From: Macrotis lagotis
Lineage: Eukaryota; Chordata; Mammalia; Peramelemorphia; Peramelidae
Length of the DNA: 64,000 nucleotides
Reading direction: 5' to 3'
Assembly (NCBI RefSeq): GCF_037893015.1
Contig: NC_133658.1
Location: forward strand, 282,713,869 to 282,777,868
The notes under the pieces were generated by a model, which was given only the letters and a program-made list of their open reading frames with translations, had not been told where the DNA came from and searched no databases. Below are positions 22,424 to 35,117 of this stretch, in pieces. Position 1 is the stretch's first letter. Each line of letters begins with the position of its first letter. Made by a program: the position numbers and the translations under genes.

Positions 22424-23864
22424 AATATACCTACAAATTTGAAAAATTCAGCAGTGGCAGTTATCAAACAATTGCACTCATTTTACATGCCAGCAAGATT
22501 ATGCTTAAGATTCTGCATGTTAAGTTTTAGCAATATATGAAGTGAGAATTACCAGAAGAGTAGTCTGTTTTCCAAAGAGGCAGAGGAACTAGAGACCAAA
22601 TTGCTAACATTCACTAGATTATGGAGAAAACAAGGGAATTACTGAAAAAACCTCCACCAACATCTACTTCTGCTTCATTGTCTGCACTAAAGCCTTGGGC
22701 TGTGTGAATCTCTACAAAATATGGTAAGTCCTCAAAAAGGATATCTCTTACTTCTCTCCTGAGGAATCTGTATGTGGGCCAAGAAGCAACAGTAAGAATA
22801 GAACAAGAAATAACAGATTGGTTTAAAGTAGGAAAAGTAGTATAAGGTTACATATTGTCATCTTATTTATTTAATTTATATAATACAGAGAATATTTTGT
22901 GAAATGTCAGGCTGGATGAATCAAAAACTATAATTAAGATTGCTAAGAAAAATATCAACACTTTCAAATATACATATAATACCACTCTAATGGCAAAAAA
23001 TGAAGAATTAAGAAATTTCTTGTTGAAAGTGAAAAAAAATGTAAAAGCTTGAAGCTTAACATTAAAAAAACTAAGATCTTGGCAAGTGATTCCATCATTT
23101 CCTAGCAAATGGAAAAAGAGATGAAAACAGTGATAGATTTTATTTTCTTGCGTTGATAGATCATTACAGACAGTGACTGAAATTTCCTTCCTTGGAAGGA
23201 AAGCTAAAGTAAATATGGACAGTATACTAAAAAGCAGAGACATTACCTTGCTGACAAGGGTTCATATAATTAAAGTTATGATTTTTCTAGTCACAATGGA
23301 TGACTGTGAGAATTGTATTAAGGAAAGCCAAGTGCCAACAGAATTGACACTTTCAAATTATGGTTTTGGAGAAGACTTTTGAGATTTCCTTGGATCAAAT
23401 CACTCAATATGTAAAGAAATTGATTCACATTCTTCACAAAAGATGAAGTTTAACTATTTTGGTCATATAATGAGAATATAAGACACATTTGAAAATACCC
23501 TGATATTGGGAAAGATTGAAACCAAAAGGAAAAGGGGAAAATAGAGGATGATATGACTATATAGTGTTATAAAAATATTGAATGTGAACTTGCACAGACT
23601 TCAAGAGACAGTGGAGTTTGGAAAGGCCTGACGTGCTATATGGTCCATGAGATCACAAAGAGTCAGATATGACTAACCAAAATAACAAATTCAGAGCATA
23701 TCTAAGAACCAGAACTGAGGTACAAAAAAACTTCTAAATAACCAAGGATAAATTCTTAGGCCCTAAGGGTCATCTACTTTACTTAATCAACAAATATTTA
23801 TTAGGCTAATCCAATGATATGAAGGAAAAGCAAAGATATTTCCTGTAATCAGGGATCCTACATT

Positions 23865-24562
23865 CTTTTTTTTAATTAGTATTTTATACTAGGCCTATAT
23901 CCAAGAGCAATCATAAAAACACAAAGGAAAGTCTCACATGTCAAAAATATTTATAACAGTTCTTTTTGTAGTGGCAAAGAATTGGAAATTGAAAAGATTC
24001 CCATCAATTGAGGAATGACTGAACTAACAAGTTAAGGCATATGAATGTTATGGAATACATATATGTATGGAGTTCTAGAAGAAATTGAGTACTTGGTAGG
24101 ACTTTAGATAATCATGGAAGGAATTACAAGAATTGATGCTGAGTGAAGGGAGCTGAACCAAGAGAACATTATATACATTAACAACAACATTGTGAGATGA
24201 TCAATTATTATGGATGCAGTTTCTCTTATCAGTTCAGAGATCAAAGACAAACCTAAGAGACCTGTATGGACAATGCCATCCACATGGTGTGGGGGACATG
24301 TAATCTAAGCACATACTATATTCACTTTTTAAAAAACATTTTTTCCTTCCTATCTCATGGTTTTTCTTTCTTTCTCCTTATTTTTAATTCCTCTTACACA
24401 AATGTTAATATGTTAAACACAAATGTACATGAATATTTTACCAGACTGTTCACTGCCATGCAGTGAAAATGTGTAACTCACAAATTTGCAAATGGATGAA
24501 TGTTGGAAAACTACCATGGCACGTAATTGGAAAAATAAAATAAAATTTCAGTTAAAAAATAA
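23865..24562 (+). mobile_element. L1 3' end, older family
   Basis: The order of ORF2 C-terminal remnants is GTGGCAAAGAATTGGAAATTG, TCAATTGAGGAATGACTGAA, GATGCTGAGTGAAGGGAGC, then the 3'UTR and a tail at GGAAAAATAAAATAAAATTT. It directly abuts minus-strand L1 sequence at 24565. Confidence 0.85.
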
Positions 24563-24564
24563 AT

Positions 24565-25515
24565 ATTTTATTTTTTCCAATTACATTTTTTAAGATTGTT
24601 TCTTTTTATTAAAGATATTATTTGAGTTTTACAATTTTCTCCCAATCTTGCTTCCCTCCCCCCACCCCACCCCACAGATAGTACTCCATCAGTCTTTACT
24701 TTGTTTCCATGTTGTACCTTGATCCAAATTGGGTGTGATAAGAGAGAAATCATATCCTTAAAGAGTACAGAATTCTCAGAGGTAACCTTGTTTTTTTTTC
24801 CAAATTAAAGGGAATAGTCCTTGTACTTTGTTCAAACTCCACAGCTCCTTATCTGGATACAGATGGTACTCTCCTTTGCAGACAGCCCAAAATTGTTCCC
24901 AATTGTTGCACTGATGGAATGAGCAAGTCCTTCACGGTCGAACATCACTCCCATGTTGCTGTTAGGGTGTACAGTGTTTTTCTGGTTCTGCTCATCTCAC
25001 TCAGCATCAGTTCATGCAAATCCCTCCAGGTTTCCCTGAAATACCATCCCTCCTGGTTTCTAATAGAACTCCAATTACATTTAAAGACAATTTTTAACAT
25101 TCATTAAAAAAATTGAGTTCTAAATTTTCTCCCTCATTCATCTTCCTACTCCCTAACATGGTAGGCAAATTTGATATAGGTTATATATATATATAAAACC
25201 ATGTAAAACATTCCCATATTAGTTATGTTGCAAAAAAAAAACACGTGAAAAGTTTTTTTTTAAAACACAAAATATGAAGTGAAACTAATATGCTTCATTC
25301 TGCATTCAACTGACTCCATCAGTTCTTTCTCTGGATATGGGAAACATTTTTCATCTTGAGTCCTTTGGAATTGCCTTGGATCATCATACTACTGAAAACA
25401 GTGAAGTCATAGTTGACCATTGTGCTATGTACTGTTATTGTATACAATGTGCTTCTGGCTCTGCTCACTTTACTTTGCATCAGTAAGTCTTCCTGGGTTT
25501 TTCAGCCTACTCATC
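24565..25515 (-). mobile_element. older L1 3' end, split by a younger L1 fragment
   Basis: The tail end is at 24565-24597 (ATTTTTTCCAATTACATTT). The rest continues from 25077 (TAACATTCATTAAAAAAATT, AATTTTCTCCCTCATTCATC, CTCCATCAGTTCTTTCTCTG) to about 25515. The interruption at 24598-25076 is flanked by CCAATTACATTT on both sides. Confidence 0.75.
24598..25076 (-). mobile_element. younger L1 3'UTR fragment inside an older L1 end
   Basis: It shows the same 3'UTR as at 11735: TTTTTATTAAAGATATTATT, AGTCTTTACTTTGTTTCCAT, CTGGATACAGATGGTACTCT, reaching the last ORF2 codons (TCACTCAGCATCAGTTCATG). The repeat CCAATTACATTT at each end fits its target duplication. Confidence 0.85.
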
Positions 25516-26335
25516 ATGGCTACAATCAGTGCAGGAACCATTCTCCATTCACCTCAAGTTGAAGTCAAATCAGTCTTTACCTGAAGTTCCAAATGAAGGA
25601 GAGGTTTTGAAGGCCATTAGGCTCCTTTCATGTAGCAAAGCAACAGGTGCTGATTCTATTCCAGCTGAGCTTTGCAAAGTTGTGGAGGGGTGTTCATTGC
25701 TCATAGAAAAGCTGACTGAAATTTTTCAAGTTATATGGCTTGAAGAGGTTATTCCCCAGGAATTCAAAGATGCCTCCATTGTCCATTTCTACAAAGGTAA
25801 AGGAAAGAGAATGTCCTGTTACAATCTCAGGGGATATTTTCTCTTTTACTCGAGAGGAGTTAGGAGGCTAATTCTAAACCTGGAAGATGATCACCTCCCT
25901 GAGATCCAGTGTTTAAAGAAGGCTTAAGAAAGGGTCAAGGAACAGTCAATGTGGTGTTTGTTGCCCCACAACTCCAAGAGAAATGCCAGGAGCAGAACAG
26001 AGATCTGTATACATCTTTTGTAGATCTGAACAAGGCCTTGGATACCATCAGTCTTGAGGACATATGGAAAATTATGTCAAAATTTGGTTGCCTGAAGTTC
26101 ATCAGTATTATGCATCAATTTCATGAAGGCATTCTTGCCTAGGTTCTGGATGGTGGATGATGCTCTCAGGATGTCTCAGTCACCCATGGAGTGAAACAAG
26201 GATGTGATTTTGCTCCTATGCGTTTTAGCATAATGTTTTAGTCATGTGATTAAATGCTTTCACTGAGAATGAACTCACCATCAAGGTCAGTTACCACAAA
26301 GAGGGCAATTTCTTTTCCTTGAAAAGGCTACAAGC

Positions 26336-26494
26336 TTAGGGGGCAGCTAGGTGGCGTAGTGGATAAAGCACCGGCCCTGGAGTCAGGAGTACCTGGGTTC
26401 AAATCCGGTCTCGGACACTTAATAATTACCTAGCTGTGTGGCCTTGGGTAAGCCACTTAACCCCATTTGCCTTACAAAAAAAAAAAAAAGAAAA
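26336..26494 (+). mobile_element. WSINE1-type SINE inside the RTE-like LINE
   Basis: The exact repeat GAAAAGGCTACAAGC at 26321-26335 and 26495-26509 is its target duplication. The copy is close to consensus, so it is young. Confidence 0.96.
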
Positions 26495-28472
26495 GAAAAG
26501 GCTACAAGCCAAGACAAAAGTACAGGGAGTGTTGGTGCATGATCTTCTGTTTGCAGATAATTACACTTAAGGCAGCTTCTGAAGTGAGATAGAACAACAT
26601 ATAGATTGATTCTCTGCTGGTTGTGCTAATTTTGGTTTAGCAATTAACAACCAAGAAAACGCAGGCACTCCATCAGCCAGCACCACACCATCCATATGTG
26701 GAACCATCAGTTACAGCAAATGGAGACGTTTATTTACTTTGGCATTGTCCTTTCCAGGAAGGTATACATCAATATTGATGTTGACACATGGCACTGCCAG
26801 AGCTGACTCAGTATTTTGGAGGCTCCAAAAGAAAGTGTGGGAGAGGTATTAGACCGACTACCAAACTGAAGGTCTACAGAGCCATTGTGCTGACCTCATT
26901 GCTGTATTCCTGTGAAACCTGGACAGAGCCCTGCCAAGAAACTGAATTCCTTCCATTTAAAGTGTCTTAGGAAGATTCTGAAGATCACCTGGCAGGAGAG
27001 GATATCAGTTATTGAGATCCTTTCTCAAGTTAAACTGCCAAGTATTCAAACTACAGCGGACACAACTATAATGGGTTGGGCTTGTTGTTAGAATGTCAGA
27101 CACAGGCTTGCCAAAAAGACTATTTTATGGAGAAGTCACACAGGGCAAGCACTCATAAGAGGATCAGAAGAAGTGATACTAAAACACCTGGGAGATCTCT
27201 CTTAAGAACTTTATTTTTTTTGGTTTATTTATTTTATATTATTACAATAATTTTGTTATAGAAGTAACCCCCACCCCCCAAGAAGATTAGAGACCTCAAG
27301 AATAGTGAGAGAGAGAGAAAGAAAATGTACTTCAGTCTATGTTCAGATTCCAATGGCCCTGTCTCTGGGGTGAGTTGCCTTTTTTTTTTTTTTATCAAAA
27401 GTTCACCAGAGAAGTTGCTTCAATATTTTTCCCACAGTTGCTATTACTAGCTATACTTCCCTCCATTCTATTCCTCCCTACTCTCATTTATTCTATTCTC
27501 TCTCTCCTTTCATCCTGGTCCTGTGCAAAAATGTGTTGTATCTGAGTACCCCCTCCCACAATCTTCCCTCTCTTCTATCACCTATTCCTCCCTTCCCTCC
27601 CCCCATTCCCCTTTATCCCATCCCTCTCTTCTCATTTTTCTCTAGGGTAAGATAGGTTTCTATAACCTATTTAGTGTGTATGTTATTTCCTCTCTGAGAC
27701 ATTCCTGCTGAGAATGAAGGCTCACTCATTCCCCCTTGTCTTCCCCCATTCTACTCCATTGAAAAAGCTTTTTCTTGACTCTTATGTGAAATTTCTTAGC
27801 TTCTTCTTCCTCTTCTCTCTTCTTCCAAGTACTTCCCTTCATCACCCATTGACTCCATATTTTTACTCTACTATACAATTATATTCCATACCTTCCTGTG
27901 TCCTGTCTATATATGCTCCTTCTAACAGCTCTTATAAACGAGAAAGTTCATATCTTCTTCCCATGCAGGAATACAAATAGTTCAATATCATTAAATTCCT
28001 CATAGTTAGTCTTTCTCATCCACCTCCTCTCTGGTTTACCAGAGTCCTGTACTTGAAGATCAAACTTTCTGTTCAGCTCTGGTTGTTTCAAAAGGAAAGT
28101 CTGAAAGTCCCTTGTTTCATTGAAAGTCCATCTTTTTCCCCTGAAAGAGGATATTCAGTTTTGCAGGTAGTTGATTCTTGGTTGTAAACCCGATTGCCTT
28201 CCGGAATATCATATTCTAATCCCTATGAGCCCTTAATGTAGATGCTGCCAAATCCTGTATAATCCTGACTATGGAGCCACAGTAGTTGAATTGTTTGTTT
28301 CTGGCAGGTTTTAGAATTTTCTCTTTGACTTGAGAGTTTGGGAATTTGGCTATAATATTCCTGGAAGTTTGTCTTTTGGGATCTCTTTCAGGAGATAACC
28401 AGGGAATTCCCTCAATTTCTATTTTACCCTCTGCTTCTAGGATCTCAGGACAATTTTGCTGTATTATTTCTT

Positions 28473-29449
28473 TTTTTTTAATTTATTTTTATTAAAGATA
28501 TTATTTGAGTTTTACAATTTCCCCCCCAATCTTACTTCCCTCCCCATCCCCCCATTGAAAGCAATCTGTCAGTCTTTACTTTGTTTCCATGTTGTACATT
28601 GATCCAAATTGAGTGTGGTGAGAGAGAAATCACATCCTTAAGGAAGAGACAAAAAGTCTAAGAGATAACAAGATCAGACAATAAGATAGCTGCTTTTTTT
28701 TTTCTAAATTAAAGGGAATAGTCCTTGAACTTTGTTCAAACTCCACGGCTCTTTATCTGGATACAGATGGCACTTTCCTTTGCAGACAGCCCAAAATTGT
28801 TCCTGATTGTTGCACTGATGGAATGAGCGAGTCCTTCAAGGTTGATCAGTACTCCCATGTTGCTGTTAAGGGTATACAGTGTTTTTCTGGTTCTGCTCAT
28901 CTCACTCAGCATCAGTTCATGCAAATCCCTCCAGGCTTCCCTGAAATCCCATCCCTCCTGGTTTCTAACAGAACATAGTGTTCCATGACATACGTATACC
29001 ACGGTTTGCTAAGCCACTCCCCAGTTGAAGGACATTTACTGGATTTCCAGTTCTTTGCCACCACAAACAGGAAATAGGACTGCTATAAATACTTTTGTAC
29101 AAGTGATGTTTTTAACCCTTTTTCATCATCTCCTCAGGGTACAGACCCAGTAGTGGTATTGCTGGGTCAAAGGGTATGCACATTTTTGTTGCCCTTTGGG
29201 TATAGTTCCAAATAGCTCTCCAGAAAGGTTGGATAAGTTCACAGCTCCACCAACAGTGTAATAAATAGTGTCCCAAATTTCCCACAACACTTCCAATAAT
29301 GATCCTTATCCTTCTGGTCTTATTGGCTAATCTGAGAGGTGTGAGGTGGTACCTCAGATAAGCGTTAATTTGCATTTCTCTAATAATTAATGATTTAGAG
29401 CAATTTTTCATATGGCTATGGATTGGTTTTTCATATGACTATGAACTGT
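28473..29449 (-). mobile_element. L1 3' end: ORF2 C-terminus and 3'UTR, nested
   Basis: The repeat GTATTATTTCTT at 28461-28472 and 29450-29461 is its target duplication. It encodes the well-known ORF2 tail MCIPFDPAIPLLGLYPEEMM (29112-29190 region) and WRDLHELMLSEMSRTRKTLY (28860-28950). The ORF2 tail is split into two frames, so there is at least one frame break. It shares its 3'UTR with 11735-12100 and 24598-25076. Confidence 0.92.
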
Positions 29450-29610
29450 GTATTATTTCTTGAACAATGAAATCTAGGCTCTTTTCCTGTTCATGGCTTG
29501 CAGATAGCCCAATAATTTTTAAATAATTTCTTCTAGATCTGTTTTCAAGGTCAGTTGCTTTTCCAATGAGATATTTCACATTTTCTTCTAATTTTTGGCT
29601 TTTTTATTTC

Positions 29611-32600
29611 TTTTTTTTTAATTTATTTTTTATTCTCATTTTGTACAAATGTTTTTTTTTACATTAATAAAATATACTTGTTTACAAGTAAACAAAATAT
29701 CCCTCCCACCATGAATATAGATAGACTTGCTTGGGTGAAAAAGTAAAGGGAAGAGAAAAAAAATTAAAATAAAAAAAAAATAATAGTAATAATTGTAGGT
29801 ATGGCCAGGTGGCGCAATGGACAAAGCACCAGCCCAGGAGCCATGAGCACCCGAGTCCATATCCAGCTTTGTAAACCCAATAATCACCCAGCCATGTGAC
29901 ATGCAAGTCACCCGATCCCCACTGCCCTGCAAAAACCAAAAAGAAGAAAAAAAAAAGACCCAAAATAAAATAAAATAGTAATAATAGTAGGGGTGGCTGG
30001 GTGGCAGACAGAGCATTGGCCCTTGAGCCAGGAGCACCTGGCTCCGAATCTGGCCCCAGACACCCAAAGATCACCCTGCTATGTGGCCCCAGGCAGGCCA
30101 CCCCGCCCCACTTGCCCTGCACCCTCCCCCAAATAATAATAACAAAAAATGTGCTTGAGTCTTTGTTCCAACACCAACAACTCTGTCATGGGTGGATCGC
30201 ATTATTTATGGTAAGTCCATCACAAAAGTTACTTCCATATTTTTCCAACATTGCCATTGCTGATCGCAACTCCCTCCTTTCATATTTCTCCACTACCATG
30301 TACTATATTTTCTCTCTCCTTTCACTCTGACTCTGCTATAGGGTAGCTGAGTGGTGCAGGAAACAGATCCCTGGCTCTGAGGCCAAGAGGCCCCAAGCCC
30401 CCATACCACCCCTTAGGCCCAGTATCCACCTGGCCCTATGGTCCTGGGCAGGCCATCCAATCCCAGCCCCTTGCAAGAAGTAAAAAAGAAAATGTGTTAT
30501 ATCTGACCACTGTCCCCCCATGGTCCATCCTCTCGTCCTTTATTCACATCCCCACCCCTTCCCCCTGCTCCCCCCTCCTCCTTACTTCAGATGTCTATAC
30601 CCCATTGAGTATATTTGCTGTTTCCTCTCCTAGCCATCTCTGATGAGAGCAAAGGTTCCCTCATTCCCCCTTGCCTCCCCCCTTCCATATCGTTGCAATA
30701 GCTCATTGTAATAAAAAAAATCTTATTATGTGAAATATCTTGGACTATTCCCCCTCTCCTTTTTCTTTCTCCCATTCCATTTCCCTTTTTTTCCTATTGA
30801 CTCCATTTTTACACCATATTTTATCTTCGAATTCTGCTTTCTCCTGTGCTTCAACTATAAAAGCTCCCTCTACCTGCTCTATTAACTGAGATGGTTCATA
30901 GGAATATTATCAGTATCATTTTTCTATACATGCAGTTCATCCTCATTAAGTCCCTCATATTTCCCCCCTCTCCTCCAATCTCCATGCTTTACCTGAGTCC
31001 TGTATCTGAAGATCAAACCTTCTGTTCAGCTCTGGCCATTCCAAAAGGAACCTTTGAAATTCCCCTGGTTCATTGAAAGTCCATCTTTTTCCCTGGAAGA
31101 GGACGTTCAGCCTTGCTGGGTAGTTCATTCTTGGCTGCATTCTAAGCTCTTTTTCCTTCCGGTATATTGTATTCCAAGCCCTACAAGCTTCCAATGTAGT
31201 TGCTGCTAAGTCCTGTGTGATCCTGACTGCAGCTCCACGATATTTGAACTGTGTCCTTCTGGCTGCTTGTAATATTTTCTCTTTGACTTGGGAGTTCTGG
31301 AACTTGGCTATAATATTCCTGAGGGTTGGTTTTTTGGGATCTCTTTCTCAGGGGGATCGATGGATTCTCTCCATTACTATTTTGCCCTCTGCTTCTAGAA
31401 TATCAGGGCAATTTTCCTGTAGTAATTCTTTGAAAATGATGTCAAGGCTCTTTTCCTGATCATGACTTTCAGGTATTCCAATAATTTTCAAATTATCTTT
31501 CCTAAGTCTGTTTTCTCTATCAGTTGTTTTTTCAATGAGATATTTCACATTTTCTTCTAATTTTTCATTTTTTTGGTTTTGAAGTATTGATTCCTGATTT
31601 CTGGTAAATTCATCAATCTCCCTGAATTCTATTCTTTGTCTGAAGGATTTGTTCTCCTCAAAGAGTTTTCTTATCTCTTTTTCCATCTGGCCAATTTTGC
31701 TTTTTAAGGCATTCTTCTCCTCAATAACTTTTTGAACTGTTTTATCCATTTGACCTAAGCTGTTTTTTAGCATGCTATTTTCTTCAGCATTTTTTTGGAT
31801 TTCCTTGACTAAGCTGCTGACTTCATTTTCATGTTTTTCTTGCATCTCTCTCCTCTCTTTTCCCAGTTTTTCTTCCAACTCCCTCATTTGATTTTCAAAG
31901 TCTTTTTTGAGCTTTATCATAGCCTGAGCCCAATTTCTGTTTTTCTTGGAGTCTTTAGATGCAGGAGCTTGTGCTTCCTCATCTTCAGACTGAGTATTTT
32001 GATCCTTCTTGGGCTCATTTGCAAAATATTTCTCAATGGTCTTCCTCTTGTTTCTTTGCTTGTTCATTTTCCCAACTTAAGCTTGTTTTTTGGTGTGCTT
32101 CCTGAGCTTTTGGGACACTCCCACAAGGGTCTCAGTGTGTGAGGTTCTGTCCTCCCTCCTGGTCTGTGAATGACCATAAGTGCCCCCTTCTGCCACGGGC
32201 AGAGGTGAGGGGGCCCTGTTGTTCTATGGGGGGGCCTAGACTGGGATCAGGATCTGAATGTGTTCAGAGCCCCAGAGTCCTGTTCCAGAGGCAGAGGACA
32301 GAGCTCTGAAGTCTCTCTTCACTCCCCTCCCTCAGCTCAATGGGCTCATGCCCTGGGGTCTCCCGCTTACTGGCTCTGCCTGCTTCTGTTTCAGGGTCTA
32401 GGCTGCCAAAAGACCAAGCTGCTTGCTTTGCACCCTGAGGGCTGGGCTCCACATGCTTGCTCTGGCAGAGGTCCCCCGCTGTTCCCCCACTTTGTGCCGG
32501 TGCTCCCTGGGGTGCAGCTCAGGAGACTCCCCCACTGCTGTGAGCCACAGCTCCCAGTGCCCTGGGGCTGCCTCTGGGAGGCTGAAGTTCTTTGGCTCTG

Positions 32601-32791
32601 GCGGGCCACCCCTCTAGCAGGCTGCCCCTTCGACCCCGACCCTGGTCTTTTCCAGGTTACCTTGAGTAGGAGAACTGCCTCACTGGGTCCCTTTGTGGGT
32701 TCTGTCTCTCGAAAGTTTAGTTAGAGTCCTTAGTTTATCAGAGAGCTCCTAAGACTCAATCCCTTCATGTCGCCATCTTGGCTCCGCCCCT
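29611..32791 (-). mobile_element. HAL1-like element, family B, with three SINE-derived modules
   Basis: The 5' end (GGGGCGGAGCCAAGATGG on the minus strand, 32770-32790) leads a 0.7-kb GC-rich 5'UTR, then ORF1 (32067 down to about 30955), then about 1.3 kb of 3' region. The 3' region contains three SINE-like modules on the plus strand at 29800-29935, 29990-30125 and 30340-30485. Each has worn forms of the head, the GAGCAC-type middle and the TGCAA end of a WSINE1-type SINE. The same three sit at the same places in the copy at 32874-35117. The repeat TTTTATTTCTT at both ends fits a target duplication. Confidence 0.82.
30955..32067 (-). pseudogene. L1-type ORF1 of the family B HAL1-like element, nearly intact
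   Basis: ORF1p is the L1 RNA-binding chaperone. From ATG at 32067 (MNKQRNKRKTIEKYF) it has a charged N-terminus, a coiled coil over roughly residues 60-165 (QMRELEEKLGKERREMQEKH, then KSKIGQMEKEIRKLFEENKS), and the start of the RRM with NLKIIGIPESHDQEKSLDII. The first frame ends after HRSP near 31348. The C-terminal domain continues in another frame to about 30955, with YPARLNVLFQGKRWTF and PGEFQRFLLEWPELNRRFDL. One frame break near 31345 is evident. The full product would be about 365 residues, a normal ORF1p length. It is not a host gene. Confidence 0.85.
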
Positions 32792-32873
32792 AGGAAGACT
32801 TTTATTTCTTCCTGATTTCTTGCAAAGTCATCAGCTTCCTTTAGTTCCATTCTGCATTTGAAGGAGTTATTTT

Positions 32874-33367
32874 TTAAATTTAATATTTATTCTCATTTTG
32901 TACAAATAATATTTTTCTATACATTAAAATATTCTTGTTTAAGAGTAAACAAAATACCCCCTCTCCCAAAAACATATAGACTTGCTTGAACAATAAAGGG
33001 GAGAGAAAAAAATTTAAATTTAAATTTAAAAAATAATAGTAATAATTGTAGGTATGGCCAGGTGGCGCAGTGGATGGAGCACTAGCCCTGGAACCAGGAG
33101 CACCCGATCCCATAACCGGCCCTGTACATCCAACAATCACCCAGCCGTGTGACATGCAAGCAACCCCAACCCCACTGCCCTACAAAAACCAAAAAAAGAA
33201 AAAAAAAAAGACCCAAAATAAAATAAAATAGTAATAATAGTAGGGGCGGTTGGGTGGCAGACAGACCACTGGCCCTTGAGCCCGGAGCACCCGAGTCCAA
33301 ATCTAGCCTCAGACACCCAGTGGTCACCCAGGCCACCCAGCCCCATTTGCCCTGCACCCCCCCCCCA

Positions 33368-33400
<33 letters not shown>

Positions 33401-35117
33401 AAATGTTCTTCAGTCTGTGTTCCAACACCAAGAACTCTGTCGTGGGTGGATCACATTCTTTATGATAAGTCCATCACAAAAGTTACTTCCATATTTTTCC
33501 ACCATTGCCATTGCTGATCGCAACTCCCTCCTTTCATATTTCTCCACTACCATGTACTATATTTTCTCTCTCCTTTCACTCTGACTCTGCTATAGGGCAG
33601 CTGAGTGGTGCAGGAGACAGATCCCTGGCCCTGGGGCCAAGAGGCTCCGAACCCCTATACCACCACTTAGGCCCAGCATCTACCTGGCCCTATGGTCCCA
33701 TACAGGCCATACAATCCCAGCCCCTTGCAAGAAGTAAAAAAGAAAATTTGTTATATCTGAGCACTCTCCTGACATGGTCCATCCTCTCCTCCATCATTCA
33801 CATCCCCACCCCTTCCCCTTGTCCCCCTATTCTCCTTCTGACTCCACATGTCTATACCCCATTGAGTATATATGCTGTTTCCTCTCCTAGCCACCTCTGA
33901 TGAGAGCGAAGTTTCCCTCATTCCCCCTTGCCTTCCCCCTTCCATATCATTGCAATAGCTCATTGTAATAAAGAAAAATCTTATTATATGAAATATCTTA
34001 GCCTATTCCTCCTCTCCTTTTTCTTTCTCCCATTACATTTCCCTTTTATCTATTGACTCCATTTTTACACCACAGTATATCTTCAAATTCAGCTTTCTCC
34101 TGTGCTTCATCTATAAAAGCTCCTTCTACCTGCTCTGTTAATTGAGGATGTTCATATGATTATTATCAGTGTCATTTTTCTATACAGGAATACATGCAGT
34201 TCATCATCATTAAGTCCCTCATATTTTCCCCCTTTCCTCCACTCTCTATGCTTCACCTGAGTCCTGTATCTGAAGATCAAACCTTCTGTTCAGTTCTGGC
34301 CATTCCAACAGGAACATTTGAAATTCCCCTGGTTCATTGAAAATCCATCTTTTTCCCTAGAAGAGGACATTCAGTTTTGCTGGGTAGTTGATTCTCAGTT
34401 GCATTCTAAGCTCTTTTTCCTTCTGGTATATTATATTCCAAGCCCTACAAGCTTTTAACGTAGTTACTGCTAAGTCCTGTGAGATCCTGATTGCAGCTCT
34501 ATGGTATTTGAATTGTGTCCTTCTGACTGCTTGTAATATTTTTTCTTTGACTTGGGAGTTCTGGAAGTTGGCTCCTGGGGGCTGTTTTTTGGGGATCTCT
34601 TTCTTAGGGAGATCGGTGGATTCTCTCCATTTCTATTTTGCCCTCCGCTTCTAGGATATCAGGGCAGTTTTCCTGTAGTAATTCTTTGAAAATGATGTCA
34701 AGGCTCTTTTTCCTAATCATGACTTTCAGGTATTCCAATAATTTTTAAATTATCTCTCTTAAGTCTGTTTTCTATATCAGTTGTTTTTTTCAATGAGATG
34801 TTTCACATTTTCTTCTAATTTTTCATTCTTTTGGTTTTGAAGTATTGAGTTCTGATTTCTCATAAATTCATCAATCTCCCTGAGTTCTATTCTTTGTCTG
34901 AAGGATTTGTTTTCCTCAGAGAGCTTTCTTATCTCTTTTTTCCATCTGGCCAATTCTGCTTTTTAAAGCATTCTTCTCCTCAATAACTTTTTGAACTGTT
35001 TTATCCATTTGACCTAAGCTGGTTTTTAGCATGCTATTTTCTTCAGCATTTTTTTGAATTTCCTTGACTAAGCTGCTGACATTCCTCTCTTGTCGCCATC
35101 TTGGCTCCATCCCCCCA
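32874..35117 (-). mobile_element. HAL1-like element, family B, second copy, ORF1 N-terminus and 5'UTR largely lost
   Basis: The repeat AGTTATTTT at 32865-32873 and 35118-35126 fits its target duplication. It matches 29611-32791 in order, including the three SINE-derived modules (about 33045-33190, 33243-33360, 33593-33735). Near 35080 it jumps from the coiled-coil region straight to a 5' terminus (GCCATCTTGGCTCC), so about 1 kb of 5'UTR and ORF1 start is missing internally. An (AAT)n run at 33367-33397 lies in the 3' region. Confidence 0.82.

Larger units (their letters stand above)
19400..23695 (+). mobile_element. BovB-type RTE LINE, split by a HAL1-like insertion
   Basis: RTE LINEs encode one endonuclease/reverse transcriptase. 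Conserved pieces in order are EVKWALRSTVNNKASRSNGI with LAELFKILKYGAVK (19511-19615), the thumb-region SFYMPARLCLRF after the insertion, and LGRKAKVNMDSILKSRDITL (23188-23250), which is close to BovB LGRKVMTNLDSILKSRDITL. The 3' end reads GTGCTATATGGTCCATGAGATC, then AAAGAGTCAGATATGACTAA, the BovB terminus. Many frame breaks and stops show it is an old fossil. It is 5'-truncated: the endonuclease is missing. The copy is interrupted from 19638 to 22423. Confidence 0.88.

Noticed and set aside
31348-32067. A 239-codon coiled-coil frame as a host structural protein
   Set aside because: It matches L1 ORF1p in domain order and sits in an element with a 5'UTR, a T-rich end and a target repeat.
32260-32724. 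A 154-codon plus-strand frame in GC-rich sequence
   Set aside because: It is antisense to the 5'UTR of the HAL1-like element and shows no domain.
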